64,000 bases of DNA. Source: an uncultured Caulobacterales bacterium (GTDB lineage: Bacteria; Pseudomonadota; Alphaproteobacteria; Caulobacterales; Caulobacteraceae). A model generated the notes under the pieces. That model searched no databases. It was not told the origin of the DNA and saw only the letters and a program-made list of their open reading frames with translations. The translations under genes and the position numbers were made by a program. Shown here one piece after another: positions 42,571 through 51,150 of the stretch (its first letter is position 1; every line of letters starts with the position of its first letter). The stretch spans positions 1 through 64,000 of the forward strand of contig CAIMFV010000045.1 of the NCBI GenBank assembly GCA_903840435.1. Reading direction: 5' to 3'.

Positions 42571-45447
42571 TCAATCCTCGGCCAGAATCCGGCGGCGCCA
42601 CGCCACCACCTCGGTACGCGCATGGGTGAGGCTTGCCACGAGGTCAGAAAAGCTAGGTCGCCGAGCCGCACGGGCCAACAGCGCCTTAAATCGCTCCGGC
42701 TCAGCTTCTGGGTTTTCCGGTTCTGTCAGCGCCAACTTGACCAACTGGGTCAGCGATTGGTGCAGGCGTAAGGCGGCGCTCAACACCCTTTCCGCCTCGG
42801 GCGGCAGGCGGCCTTCGGCCGCGGCGATGGCAAGCGCATTTCCAGTCGAAACGGTTAACTCCCCCCCGTCAGCGGCGCCGAAGAGCTGCAAGGTCTGGGC
42901 AATAAATTCGATATCAACCAAGCCGCCGTCGGAGAGCTTCAGATCCCAAAAGCCATAGGCGGGGCGTTCACGGCGCATCAAGGCCCGCATCTCCCGTACA
43001 TCTTGGCGGACCGTGTCGGAAGAGCGCCGCAGGGTAAGACCCGCCGTGATGGCGTCTTGGCAGGCTTTCGCAAACGCGGGCGAGGAGGCCCATGCGACGC
43101 GGGCACGCGTCAGGGCCAAAAATTCCCAGGTCTGGGCCTCTTGGCGATAATAGGCCTCCATCGCCGAAAGGCGCACCGCGACGGGCCCCGCCGTGCCGGA
43201 AGGGCGAAGCCGCATGTCGACCGGATAGAGCACGCCTTCGGCGGTCGGCGCCGACAAGGCGGCGATCAGTCTTTGGGTGAAGCGGGCGTAAAAGGTCTCC
43301 GCCGTCCACCCCTTGGCCGAAGAAACCTGGTTCGGTTCCGCAGCATAGAGGGTCATCAAATCAAGGTCCGACCGCGCCGACATTTCACGTGAGCCTGCTT
43401 TGCCCAGAAACACAATCGCCACGTCGCCAGCGAACGCGCCGCCTAACCGCACCGTCTCTTCCAAGGCCTTCGGAGCCAGCGAGGCCAGACAGGCATCGGC
43501 CAGGGCCGCAAAGGCCGCGCCCGCCTCTTCCGGCGCGGCCATGCCCGACATGACCTGAACGCCAATCCGAAACGATTGGTCGTGGTGAGCCCGCCGCGCC
43601 GCATCGAGCACCGCCTCAAACCCCTTTGCGCTATTGACGGCAGCCTTAAGGGTAGCGCTCGCGTCCTCAGGCGTCACGGGCGTGAAGAAATCGCCGTCGA
43701 CCAGAGCGTCAATGGCAGCCGGTCGACGCGCCAGCGTCCGGGCGAGCTCTGGCGCGAACGCCATCACCTCGACGATCAAACGAAAAAGGGCCGGTTGGGC
43801 CAAAAACAGCGATTGAATCTGCACGCCTGAGGAGAGGCTGGCAAAAAAGTCAGCAAACCTGACAAAGGCCGCATCCGGCGCGCCTGTGGCTGCGGCGGCG
43901 TCCAAAAGTTGCGGCGCCAAGCGCGTGAAGAGTTCGCGCCCGCGCGCGGTCCGGGTCGCGGCGATCCGCCCGTGGTGCCAGCTGCGAATGGTTTCGGCGA
44001 CCTGTTCAGGATGAGAAAATCCCATCCGCCCCAGGGTCAGCAAGGTTTCCGGATCATTCTCGACGCCGGTAAAAACCAGACTGCCAAAGGCCGAGGACAG
44101 GGGCTCATCCTCGGAGAACAGCGCGCCATACCTGCGATTAACGCCGCGCATGACCTGTTCCACCTGGGTGTCGAAGCTGGCCAAGTCCTGCCCCGCCAGC
44201 GCTGCAACCCGGTTACGGGCCTCAGGCGCGACGGGCAAGATGTGGGTCTGCTCGTCTTCCAACATCTGGACCCGATGTTCCCAGTCGCGCAGCTTTGGAT
44301 AGGCAAGGCGCAGTTCATCCGCCGCGTCATCACTAACATGTCCCGCAGCGCGTAAGGCCTCCAGCGCCTCCAAGGTCCGCGGCGCCCGCAGCCGTGCGTC
44401 TCGACCGCCGAGGATCAGTTGTTGGGTTTGGACAAAAAACTCAATCTCACGAATTCCGCCGCGTCCGAGCTTCAAATTTGCACCCGGCGGCGTGAGCCGG
44501 TCATCGACCTTATAGGTATGGATTTGGCGCTTGATGGCATGGATATCCGCCACAGCGGCATAGTCGAGGCTTCTGCGCCAAACAAAGGGTTGAAGCTCGC
44601 GCAAAAAGGCCGCCCCCGCCTCGAAGTCTCCCGCCGCCACGCGGGCCTTGATCATCGCCGCCCGCTCCCAGTTCTGGCCGACCGTCTCATAATAGTCGAG
44701 CGCGGCGACCACAGGCATGGCGGCCGGGGTCGAGGAGGGATCGGGGCGAAGGCGCAGATCAACCCGAAAGACATAGCCCTCATCGGTGCGACGACTGAGA
44801 ATTTCGGAAACCTGGCGTGCCAAACGCAAGGCCACCGCCTGGGGCTCGACACCTTCCGCAACAGGCAAGCGCTCTGGCTCATAGAAGATCGAAATATCGA
44901 TATCGCTCGAATAGTTGAGCTCAAAAGCACCCATCTTCCCCATGGCGAGGCAGAAAAAGCCCGGCGCATCGCAAGCACCGCTGGCAGCCGCTGGCAGGAG
45001 GCGGTCCTTTTGCCGCTCTTGCGCAACTGCCAAGCTTAGCGCTGCGCCCAAACTGACATCGGCAAAGCGGGTCAGGGCGCACGTCACTTGATCGAGGCCC
45101 CACACACCGCCCAAGTCACACAGCGCCGTCAGAAGGTGGGTCTCAGCCTTTAGGCGGCGCAGCGCGATCATGGCAGCGTCGAGGCCTAAGGTTTGGGTCG
45201 CGGCGGTGTCGGTGAGGATCTGCTGAAAAGCCGCATCAGGCTCGGCATCCAGTAGCCTGGCGAGCCGATCGGGATCTTTACGCATCAGGCCAGCGAGATA
45301 GGGCGACGCGCCAAGAATGGGCGCGAGCTTTGGCGTTAAGTCGTCGGGTAGCGGTCCGAGCGCGGCTGCAAGGACCTCGAAGCAACGTTCCGCCGCCCCT
45401 TCATCGGCTATCGGTCCACAGATGCCGAGTTGGGTCGCGAGGCGCAT
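42571..45447 (-). CDS. glnE: bifunctional glutamine synthetase adenylyltransferase/adenylyl-removase
   Basis: 958 residues, the usual length. Two nucleotidyltransferase domains are visible: the N-terminal deadenylylating one with MGAFELNYSSDIDISIFY (about 172-189) and the C-terminal adenylylating one with GSREMSARSDLDLMTLY (about 690-706), separated by helical PII-response regions; EAYYRQEAQTWEFLALTRAR lies in the second half. It adjusts glutamine synthetase activity to nitrogen status, guided by PII. Directly downstream of lysC on the same strand (14-base gap); co-transcription is possible but has no obvious functional reason. Confidence 0.96.
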   Translation of the reverse strand: MRLATQLGICGPIADEGAAERCFEVLAAALGPLPDDLTPKLAPILGASPYLAGLMRKDPDRLARLLDAEPDAAFQQILTDTAATQTLGLDAAMIALRRLKAETHLLTALCDLGGVWGLDQVTCALTRFADVSLGAALSLAVAQERQKDRLLPAAASGACDAPGFFCLAMGKMGAFELNYSSDIDISIFYEPERLPVAEGVEPQAVALRLARQVSEILSRRTDEGYVFRVDLRLRPDPSSTPAAMPVVAALDYYETVGQNWERAAMIKARVAAGDFEAGAAFLRELQPFVWRRSLDYAAVADIHAIKRQIHTYKVDDRLTPPGANLKLGRGGIREIEFFVQTQQLILGGRDARLRAPRTLEALEALRAAGHVSDDAADELRLAYPKLRDWEHRVQMLEDEQTHILPVAPEARNRVAALAGQDLASFDTQVEQVMRGVNRRYGALFSEDEPLSSAFGSLVFTGVENDPETLLTLGRMGFSHPEQVAETIRSWHHGRIAATRTARGRELFTRLAPQLLDAAAATGAPDAAFVRFADFFASLSSGVQIQSLFLAQPALFRLIVEVMAFAPELARTLARRPAAIDALVDGDFFTPVTPEDASATLKAAVNSAKGFEAVLDAARRAHHDQSFRIGVQVMSGMAAPEEAGAAFAALADACLASLAPKALEETVRLGGAFAGDVAIVFLGKAGSREMSARSDLDLMTLYAAEPNQVSSAKGWTAETFYARFTQRLIAALSAPTAEGVLYPVDMRLRPSGTAGPVAVRLSAMEAYYRQEAQTWEFLALTRARVAWASSPAFAKACQDAITAGLTLRRSSDTVRQDVREMRALMRRERPAYGFWDLKLSDGGLVDIEFIAQTLQLFGAADGGELTVSTGNALAIAAAEGRLPPEAERVLSAALRLHQSLTQLVKLALTEPENPEAEPERFKALLARAARRPSFSDLVASLTHARTEVVAWRRRILAED

Positions 45448-45461
45448 CTCGCGCGACCTCT

Positions 45462-46721
45462 TTAGAGTTGATCCAATCCATAGGCCTGGTGCAGCGCACG
45501 CACCGCAAGCTCGGTATAGGCGGCCTCGATCAGGACGCTGATCTTGATTTCCGAGGTCGAGATCACCTGGATGTTGACGCCTTTGTCAGCCAGCGCCTTG
45601 AACATGGTCTGGGCGACGCCCGCATGGCTGCGCATGCCGACCCCGACCACGGATACCTTGGCCACGTCATCATCAATCGTCACTTCCGAAAAGCCGATAT
45701 CGGACTTGCCCGCCCGCATGATCTCAAGCGCACGACCCGCATCGCGCCGCCCGACCGTAAAGGCCATATTGGCGGTGTCAGAGGTGCGGGCCTTTGACTG
45801 GACGATCATGTCAACATTGACATTGCCGTCCGCCAACCGCGAAAAAATCTTTGACGACACGCCAGGGGTATCTGGCAGTCCAAACAGCGTGACCTTGGCT
45901 TCATCGCGTGAGAAGGCGACGCCGCTGACGATGCGCTTTTCCATAATATCTTCCTCGTCACAGACGATGGTTCCGGTATCGGACTGGGCCTCGCCCGGTT
46001 CAACAAAACTCGACAGGACCCGAACAGGCGTCCGGTAGGCCATGGCCAGTTCGACGGAGCGGGTTTGCAAAACCTTGGCCCCTAATGAGGCCATCTCCAA
46101 CATTTCTTCATAGGAAATGCGCGCCAGACGACGCGCCTTGCTCTCGATGCGCGGATCGGTCGTATAGACCCCGTCGACATCGGTATAGATATCACACCGA
46201 ATGGCCTGCAAGGCAGCGGCGATAGCCACCGCGCTGGTATCGGAGCCACCTCGGCCAAGCGTGGTGATCCGCCCCCCCGGCGTCACGCCTTGAAAGCCTG
46301 CCAAGACCGCCACCTCTCCGGCGTCCAAGGTCGCCAGCAGCTTGTCAGGAACAATGTCTTCAATCCGCGCGGTGCCGTGGGCTTCGTCGGTCAAGATTGG
46401 CGTTTGCCAGCCCAGGAAGCTCTTGGCCATGACGCCCATATTGCGCAACACCATGGCCAACAGCCCGGCGGTGACCTGCTCGCCGGAAGCCACGACCACA
46501 TCATATTCATCATCGCTCGCCGGCAAGCCAGGCGCTGCAGGACCCGCGCCGTCTGTCCAAGCCACCAGTTCATTGGTTTTGCCAGCCATGGCTGAGACCA
46601 CCACAGCAACGGCGTGGCCCCGTTCACGCTCCGCCGCCACCAAGCGCGCGACACGCCTTATCCGTTCAAGGTCGGCGACGCTGGTGCCGCCAAATTTCAT
46701 GACCAATCGTGTCTGAGCCAA
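45462..46721 (-). CDS. lysC: aspartate kinase
   Basis: 419 residues. Kinase domain with LVMKFGGTSVADLERI at the start, then GRGGSDTSAVAIAAAL and TDVDGVYTTDPR; two C-terminal ACT domains (KVTLFGLPDTPG, and KVSVVGVGMRSHAG) give feedback control by lysine and threonine. It phosphorylates aspartate, the first step towards lysine, methionine, threonine and diaminopimelate. Start: the TTG at 46721 has GGGGAA seven bases upstream and gives MAQTRLVMKFGG; an upstream TTG at 46736 is less supported and the ATG at codon 8 is too far inside. Divergent from ubiG. Confidence 0.93.
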   Translation of the reverse strand: MAQTRLVMKFGGTSVADLERIRRVARLVAAERERGHAVAVVVSAMAGKTNELVAWTDGAGPAAPGLPASDDEYDVVVASGEQVTAGLLAMVLRNMGVMAKSFLGWQTPILTDEAHGTARIEDIVPDKLLATLDAGEVAVLAGFQGVTPGGRITTLGRGGSDTSAVAIAAALQAIRCDIYTDVDGVYTTDPRIESKARRLARISYEEMLEMASLGAKVLQTRSVELAMAYRTPVRVLSSFVEPGEAQSDTGTIVCDEEDIMEKRIVSGVAFSRDEAKVTLFGLPDTPGVSSKIFSRLADGNVNVDMIVQSKARTSDTANMAFTVGRRDAGRALEIMRAGKSDIGFSEVTIDDDVAKVSVVGVGMRSHAGVAQTMFKALADKGVNIQVISTSEIKISVLIEAAYTELAVRALHQAYGLDQL

Positions 46722-46867
46722 AGACGCATTCCCCAAGTGCGCATCACTGCGCTGTACGACTTGTCAGGCGGGCCCGGCCTGACCATCTGTAGTCAGAAGT
46801 GTCCTTGCGAGGCGAGGACCGGGGCGTTCTAACGACAGAATTCCTCTTCGGCAATGCAGGAGCCTTC

Positions 46868-47659
46868 ATGCGCGGCGCGTCCCCCTCTTCCGCAGACCCT
46901 GAAGCCGACATCTCGGACCATGCCCATGGACCCAGCGTCGATGCCGAGGGCGTCGCCGTCTTTTCCGCCATCGCCGACCAGTGGTGGGACCCGAAGGGCA
47001 AGTTCGCCCCGCTGCATCACTTCAATCCGATTCGACTTGGCTTCATTCGGGACCAAGCCTTGACCCGCTTCGGCCGCGACTCGACCGCCCGGCAGCCCTT
47101 TGAAGGTCTAAGGCTGATCGATATTGGCTGCGGCGGCGGCCTCCTCTCCGAACCCATGGCCCGGCTGGGGTTTCAGGTCACAGGCCTTGATGCGTCGGCG
47201 CGCAATATTGCCGCTGCCAAGGCCCATGCGGACAAGACGGGCCTCTCAATCGACTATCGCTGCGCGACGGCGGAGAGTCTCGTAGAAGCGGGCGAGCCGA
47301 AGTTTGACGTGGTCTTGGCAATGGAGGTGGTCGAGCATGTGGCCGACCCAAAAGCCTTTTTAAGCGATTGCATGCATCTGCTGAAGCCGGGCGGCATCCT
47401 CGTCACCGCAACCCTGAACCGCACCCTCAAATCACTCGCCTTGGCCAAGATCGGAGCTGAATATGTGTTGCGGTGGCTCCCCATCGGCGCCCATGACTGG
47501 CGAAAATTTCTGACTCCTGAAGAGTTGCGTGGGTTTTTGGCTGCGGGCCCCGTAGCCGTCCAGGGCCCGTTTGGCGTCGTCTTCCATCCCCTGACCGGCA
47601 AATGGTCGCTGAGCGACGATAGCGCAATGAACTATATGATGACGGCGACCAAGGATTGA
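46868..47659 (+). CDS. ubiG: ubiquinone biosynthesis O-methyltransferase
   Basis: 263 residues. The SAM-binding motif is [20 protein letters not shown], with [20 protein letters not shown] and [15 protein letters not shown] after it; the N-terminus contains [26 protein letters not shown], specific to UbiG. It performs both O-methylations in ubiquinone synthesis. The ATG at 46868 has CAGGAG five bases upstream, whereas the open frame to 46799 has none. It stands alone, divergent from lysC and convergent with the DUF1178 gene. Confidence 0.95.
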   Translation: MRGASPSSADPEADISDHAHGPSVDAEGVAVFSAIADQWWDPKGKFAPLHHFNPIRLGFIRDQALTRFGRDSTARQPFEGLRLIDIGCGGGLLSEPMARLGFQVTGLDASARNIAAAKAHADKTGLSIDYRCATAESLVEAGEPKFDVVLAMEVVEHVADPKAFLSDCMHLLKPGGILVTATLNRTLKSLALAKIGAEYVLRWLPIGAHDWRKFLTPEELRGFLAAGPVAVQGPFGVVFHPLTGKWSLSDDSAMNYMMTATKD

Positions 47660-47680
47660 CCGACGTCAGGTCAGCTTAGG

Positions 47681-47712
47681 CCCTAATTCAACTTAGCCCT
47701 AATTCAACTTAG
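47681..47712. repeat. 16-base perfect tandem duplication over the DUF1178 stop codon
   Basis: The unit CCCTAATTCAACTTAG occurs twice in tandem (47681-47696, 47697-47712). The second copy contains the last codons and the TAG of the minus-strand DUF1178 gene; the first copy lies beyond it, between two convergent genes. The size and position are like the duplication at 41700, but the sequence is unrelated. Confidence 0.9.
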
Positions 47713-48169
47713 CCCTAGGTGTCGCGGCCAGGGGCAAGGGAGCCACAGGTACGCCGTCATCGATCAGGCCCTTCACCTCTTGGGCTGTCGCCTGGCCGAA
47801 AATTCCGCGCGCTTCGGAGCGTCCCTCGTGGATATCGCGGGCTTCGCGGGCGAAGCGGTCGCCGACGTCTTCGCAATTGGCGGTGACGAATTCGCGTACC
47901 TTGGTCAGCATTTCCGCCAAGTGCTGGCCCTCTGGCGCTGAGGCGGGCGCTGGCAAGACGGCGGCGACGTCGGCTGCGGGAAGGGTCTGAGAACGTTGCG
48001 CCTTTGTGCCCGTCACGGCAGGGGCCATGATCTGCTTGGTCACTTCGCGCGAGGCGCAATAGGGACACTCGACCAGGCCCCGGGCGCTTTGATCATCATA
48101 GTCGGAGGACGAGCCAAACCAGGCCTCGAACATGTGGGCGTGATTGCACACCAAGGCATAGCGGATCAT
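47699..48169 (-). CDS. DUF1178 family protein
   Basis: 156 residues. The N-terminus has the family pattern IRYALVCNHAHMFEAWFGSS followed by VECPYC, so three Cys residues and His residues could bind a metal like a small rubredoxin-type zinc ribbon. The C-terminal part contains FVTANCEDVGDRFAREARDIHEG and GIFGQATAQEVKGLIDDGV, also conserved. The family is widespread in alphaproteobacteria but its function is unknown. It overlaps the nitrilase-like gene upstream by four bases, and with that gene and grxC forms a coupled minus-strand operon. Confidence 0.9.
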   Translation of the reverse strand: MIRYALVCNHAHMFEAWFGSSSDYDDQSARGLVECPYCASREVTKQIMAPAVTGTKAQRSQTLPAADVAAVLPAPASAPEGQHLAEMLTKVREFVTANCEDVGDRFAREARDIHEGRSEARGIFGQATAQEVKGLIDDGVPVAPLPLAATPRAKLN

Positions 48170-49014
48170 TCCTCAGCCTCGCTGGGTGCGCGGATCAACT
48201 CAGGTGCGGCGAAGGGACGATCATTGGCGAGGGCGGGCACAGCGGCGCGGACCCGCGCCACCTCCGAAAGGTCCAGGTCGACGACGAGAACGCCCGGGTC
48301 GTCATGGTTCAGTTCACCAATAATCTCCCCCCAAGGCGCAACCGCCAAGCTGTGGCCGTGGGTGCCGCGACCATCCTCGTGAAAGCCGCCTTGGGCCGGT
48401 GCAAGCACAAAGGCCCCGCACTCAATGGCCCGCGCGCGCAACAAAATATGCCAGTGGGCCGCACCTGTGGGCCGCGTAAAGGCGGCTGGGGCGAAGATCA
48501 CCTGTGCGCCCGCCTTGGCGAGGGCGCGATAAAGCTGCGGAAACCGCATGTCGTAACAGATGGTCAGGCCTGTGGCGCCAAGGCGGGTCTCGACCAAAAC
48601 CGCCTGCGCGCCCGCCCGATAGGCTTCACTTTCGCGCGCCCGTTCACCGGTTGGCAAATCCACATCAAACATGTGGATCTTGTCATAGGTGGCAAGGATG
48701 TCGCCCGTGGCGGCGATCATCACCGCGCGATTGGCCGCCTCGCCGTCGTCGCGGCGCACCAGGGCTGAGCCGACCAGAATTTCAATGTCCAACTCGCGCG
48801 CCAATTGGCGAAGCCGAGTCACCACCGGGTCGTGCTCCAAAAGGGTCAGGGCGGGCTTCAGCTTGCTGCGGTCGCGTTGAACGAGGTTTGAACATTCGGG
48901 CGTCGCAACCAATTTCGCCCCTTGTCGCGCCGCATCGCGAATGAGCGGCTCCACCTCAGCCAGGGCGCCTGCATGGGTGGCGGGCGTGCGGGTTTGGATC
49001 AGCGCGACCTTCAT
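48166..49014 (-). CDS. carbon-nitrogen hydrolase (Nit1/deaminated glutathione amidase-like)
   Basis: 282 residues with the complete nitrilase catalytic triad: E40 (VATPECSN), K112 (YDKIHMFDVDLP) and C153 (TICYDMRFP). The MFDVDLPTGERARESE segment is typical of Nit1/Nit2-like amidases, so removal of the amide from deaminated glutathione or a similar omega-amide is likely. It overlaps grxC (upstream) and the DUF1178 gene (downstream) by four bases each. The pairing with glutaredoxin supports a glutathione-linked repair role (inference). Confidence 0.9.
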   Translation of the reverse strand: MKVALIQTRTPATHAGALAEVEPLIRDAARQGAKLVATPECSNLVQRDRSKLKPALTLLEHDPVVTRLRQLARELDIEILVGSALVRRDDGEAANRAVMIAATGDILATYDKIHMFDVDLPTGERARESEAYRAGAQAVLVETRLGATGLTICYDMRFPQLYRALAKAGAQVIFAPAAFTRPTGAAHWHILLRARAIECGAFVLAPAQGGFHEDGRGTHGHSLAVAPWGEIIGELNHDDPGVLVVDLDLSEVARVRAAVPALANDRPFAAPELIRAPSEAEE

Positions 49015-49271
49015 GCGGTTAAAAGGCCGTCAAGCTCGCCCGCGCGGTCGAGTGCCAGCATGTCGTCGCAGCCGCCAACATGACGGGTGCCAATGAAGAT
49101 CTGCGGATAGGTCGCGGCGCCGCCGGACTTTTCCAGCATTTCGCGGCGGCGGTCGGGATTAAATGCCGCATCCTCGATTTCCGTTACCGAAGCGCCCTTG
49201 GCCCGCAGCACCGATAGGGCCCGCGCGCAATAGGGGCAGAAGGGTTTGGTGTAGATCAACACATCGGCCAT
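49011..49271 (-). CDS. grxC: glutaredoxin 3
   Basis: 86 residues. Active site C12-P-Y-C15 in KPFCPYCARALSVL, a cis-Pro region TYPQIFIG and the GG motif VGGCDDMLALDRAG for glutathione binding. It is a dithiol glutaredoxin that reduces disulfides using glutathione in the cytoplasm. First gene of the grxC-nitrilase-DUF1178 string, with four-base overlaps. It lies 35 bases downstream of the comF stop on the same strand. Confidence 0.96.
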   Translation of the reverse strand: MADVLIYTKPFCPYCARALSVLRAKGASVTEIEDAAFNPDRRREMLEKSGGAATYPQIFIGTRHVGGCDDMLALDRAGELDGLLTA

Positions 49272-49306
49272 GACATCGCCTATGATCGAGACAAAAGGTT
49301 CACACC

Positions 49307-50092
49307 CTATATAGAGAGGTCACGCCCGTCGCGCACCCTCGCCACGGCAAGAACATCTACGCTCGCCGCACCGGATGCAAGCAGAACGCGAGCGCAAGCC
49401 TCCATTGTCGCCCCTGTGGTGTAAACATCATCGACCAACAGCACGCGCTGCCGCTTCAAAGCGCTGAGATGGCGCTTCCGAACTGCAAAGGCGCCTGCAA
49501 CATTGCGCGCCCGCCCTCGGGCTGACTTGCCGCCTTGGCTTTCCGTCTTTCGTTTGCGAATCAAAATATCCGGCGCATAGGCCAGCCCCCAGAGGTGGGC
49601 CAAGGGGCGGGCGATTTCAGCGGCTTGGTTATAGCGCCGGGCAAACAGGCGCGCACCATGCAAAGGCGTCGGCGCAATGAGGTCGGCCTGAGCCAACAGG
49701 TCGGCACCGACCCGGCTCAACCAGCGGGCAAAAAAGCCGCCGAGCTCGGGGCGATCTGCGTGTTTGAGCTGCAGGATCAGGTCGCGGGAATCGGCGTCAT
49801 AAAAGCAGGCGGCCCGCAGACGGCTGATCCGGCGTGGTCTTGCCAAACAGGCCTCGCAGCGGGCCCCGCCGCCGAGATCATATTCGAAGGGCGTGCCACA
49901 CCCATCACAGAGGGGCGCTTCTAGAAACTCAATTTTTGACCAAGCCGTCGCCGTCAGGCCGATGGATTGCACGGGCGTTTGGTCGATCAGGTCGCGCAGC
50001 GGCGCCACCTGATCGGCGCCGAACCGCGCCAGAGCCCGCGCCCAACCGGGCGGCTTCATGCCGGGCGAAAAAGCGTGATATGGACTGGCCAT
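49307..50092 (-). CDS. comF: ComF family phosphoribosyltransferase-like protein
   Basis: 261 residues from the ATG at 50092. A four-cysteine zinc ribbon (PLCDGCGTPFEYDL with CEACLARP), then a PRTase fold with LQLKHADRPELG, the YNQAAEIARPLA loop and the PRPP motif VLLVDDVYTTGATMEAC. ComF is linked to DNA uptake/single-strand DNA handling in some bacteria; in alphaproteobacteria the role is unproven. The start codon shares two bases with the start codon of the divergent methyltransferase gene (CCATGG at 50089-50094). GGAGGGG nine bases upstream supports it; an alternative ATG at 50059 has no good site. Confidence 0.88.
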   Translation of the reverse strand: MASPYHAFSPGMKPPGWARALARFGADQVAPLRDLIDQTPVQSIGLTATAWSKIEFLEAPLCDGCGTPFEYDLGGGARCEACLARPRRISRLRAACFYDADSRDLILQLKHADRPELGGFFARWLSRVGADLLAQADLIAPTPLHGARLFARRYNQAAEIARPLAHLWGLAYAPDILIRKRKTESQGGKSARGRARNVAGAFAVRKRHLSALKRQRVLLVDDVYTTGATMEACARVLLASGAASVDVLAVARVRDGRDLSI

Positions 50093-51032
50093 GGTTTCCG
50101 CCCCTCCCCTTCTCTTTGATCGCGCCCTGGTGAGGCGGCGGTTGCAGATCGCCGATATCCGCATGCGCCGCGACCCAAGCCGAGGCGCGGACTTTCTTCG
50201 CCGTCGCGCGGCTGAGGATTTGGTCGAGCGCCTAGAGGCGATCATGCGACGGTTTCCGTGTGCCGTCGATTTGGGATCGCGGGATGCGGCATTCGAGCGC
50301 GCCTTGCAACAGTCGCCCGCCCGGGAAAAGGTTGGCGATCTGGTGGCGATGACACCGATTTTTCGCCCCGCCTCGCCGATGCAGGTTGTCGGCGACGAAG
50401 AAGCCCTTCCCTTCGCGCCGGAAAGTTTTGATCTCGCCACCTCGGTGCTGGCGCTCCATCTCACCAATGATCTGGTCGGCGCCTTGGTGCAGGCACGGCG
50501 GATCCTGAAGCCGGATGGGCTTTTTCTAGGCGCCGTCTTTACCGGGGCGACGCTGACCGAATTGCGCCAATCCCTGCTGGAGGCGGAAGCGGAGGTGACC
50601 GGCGCCGCCGCGCCGCGCGTGGCGCCCTTCGCCGATGGGCCCGACCTTGCGGCCCTGGCGCAACGGGCAGGCTTCGCCCTGCCCGTGGTCGATATTGACC
50701 GGATGTGTGTGCGCTATCGCCATCCACTCGATTTGATCGCCGACCTGCGCGCCATGGCCGAGACCAATCCCTTGCTTGGTCAGGGCAACCGGCGGCTGAC
50801 GCGGCGGGTCATGGCCCGGGCGCTTTCCATCTATCAAGAACGGTTTTCCGATGCGGACGGTCGGGTGCGGGCGACCTTTGAGATTTCGACCCTGACCGGT
50901 TGGGCGCCACATCCTGACCAACAACAGCCATTGAAGCCGGGTCAGGGGCGGGTTCGGCTTGCCGACGCGCTCGGCGTGACGGAACACAAGCTTTCGGCCC
51001 AGCGCGACGCGCCGCCCGCACTGCTAGGCTAG
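50091..51032 (+). CDS. SAM-dependent methyltransferase (BioC/NDUFAF5-like)
   Basis: 313 residues. PPLLFDRALVRRRLQIADIR at the N-terminus and a methyltransferase core with a weak motif I (CAVDLGSRDAAFERAL), ALPFAPESFDLATSVLALHL and ILKPDGLFLGAVF, as in the NDUFAF5/BioC-related group. In mitochondria the relative hydroxylates/modifies a complex I subunit; in bacteria the function is not settled. The glycine-rich motif I is degenerate, so SAM use is likely but not assured. Its ATG overlaps the comF start by two bases; no other good start lies before the conserved LFDRAL. Confidence 0.82.
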   Translation: MVSAPPLLFDRALVRRRLQIADIRMRRDPSRGADFLRRRAAEDLVERLEAIMRRFPCAVDLGSRDAAFERALQQSPAREKVGDLVAMTPIFRPASPMQVVGDEEALPFAPESFDLATSVLALHLTNDLVGALVQARRILKPDGLFLGAVFTGATLTELRQSLLEAEAEVTGAAAPRVAPFADGPDLAALAQRAGFALPVVDIDRMCVRYRHPLDLIADLRAMAETNPLLGQGNRRLTRRVMARALSIYQERFSDADGRVRATFEISTLTGWAPHPDQQQPLKPGQGRVRLADALGVTEHKLSAQRDAPPALLG

Positions 51033-51083
51033 CGTTTGTCAGGAAAAAGTGGAAGCCGGTTTTTCCGAAAAGACAAACGAAAA
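51033..51083 (+). repeat. palindromic intergenic mosaic element, copy B
   Basis: Nested palindrome: outer arms CGTTTGTC (51033-51040) / GACAAACG (51072-51079), inner arms GGAAAA (51042-51047) / TTTTCC (51061-51066), core AGTGGAAGCCGGT, with GAAAA between inner and outer arms. It has the same architecture and shared blocks as copy A at 9817, but with different arm sequences that still pair. It starts right after the methyltransferase stop, between convergent genes. Confidence 0.7.
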
Positions 51084-51095
51084 CAAAGGAATTTA

Positions 51096-51140
51096 GTGTC
51101 TTTCAGATACTGAAAGAAACTGAAAGAAACTGAAAGACAC
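51096..51140. terminator. inverted repeat with three tandem CTGAAAG units between convergent genes
   Basis: GTGTCTTTCAG (51096-51106) is the exact reverse complement of CTGAAAGACAC (51130-51140). Between them are two more near copies of the right arm spaced ten bases apart (from 51110 and 51120), so the left arm can pair with any of three partners, the nearest giving CTTTCAG-ATA-CTGAAAG. It probably serves as a bidirectional terminator for the methyltransferase and thiolase genes. Confidence 0.6.
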
Positions 51141-51150
51141 GAGGGCCGGT

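Noticed and set aside
50092-50467. N-terminal extension of ComF to 50467
   Set aside because: The extension is antisense to the methyltransferase gene and Arg/Ser-rich without any motif.
41700-51140. Tandem repeats at 41700, 47681 and 51110 as remnants of a CRISPR array
   Set aside because: Only two or three units each, no spacers, different sequences, no cas genes.
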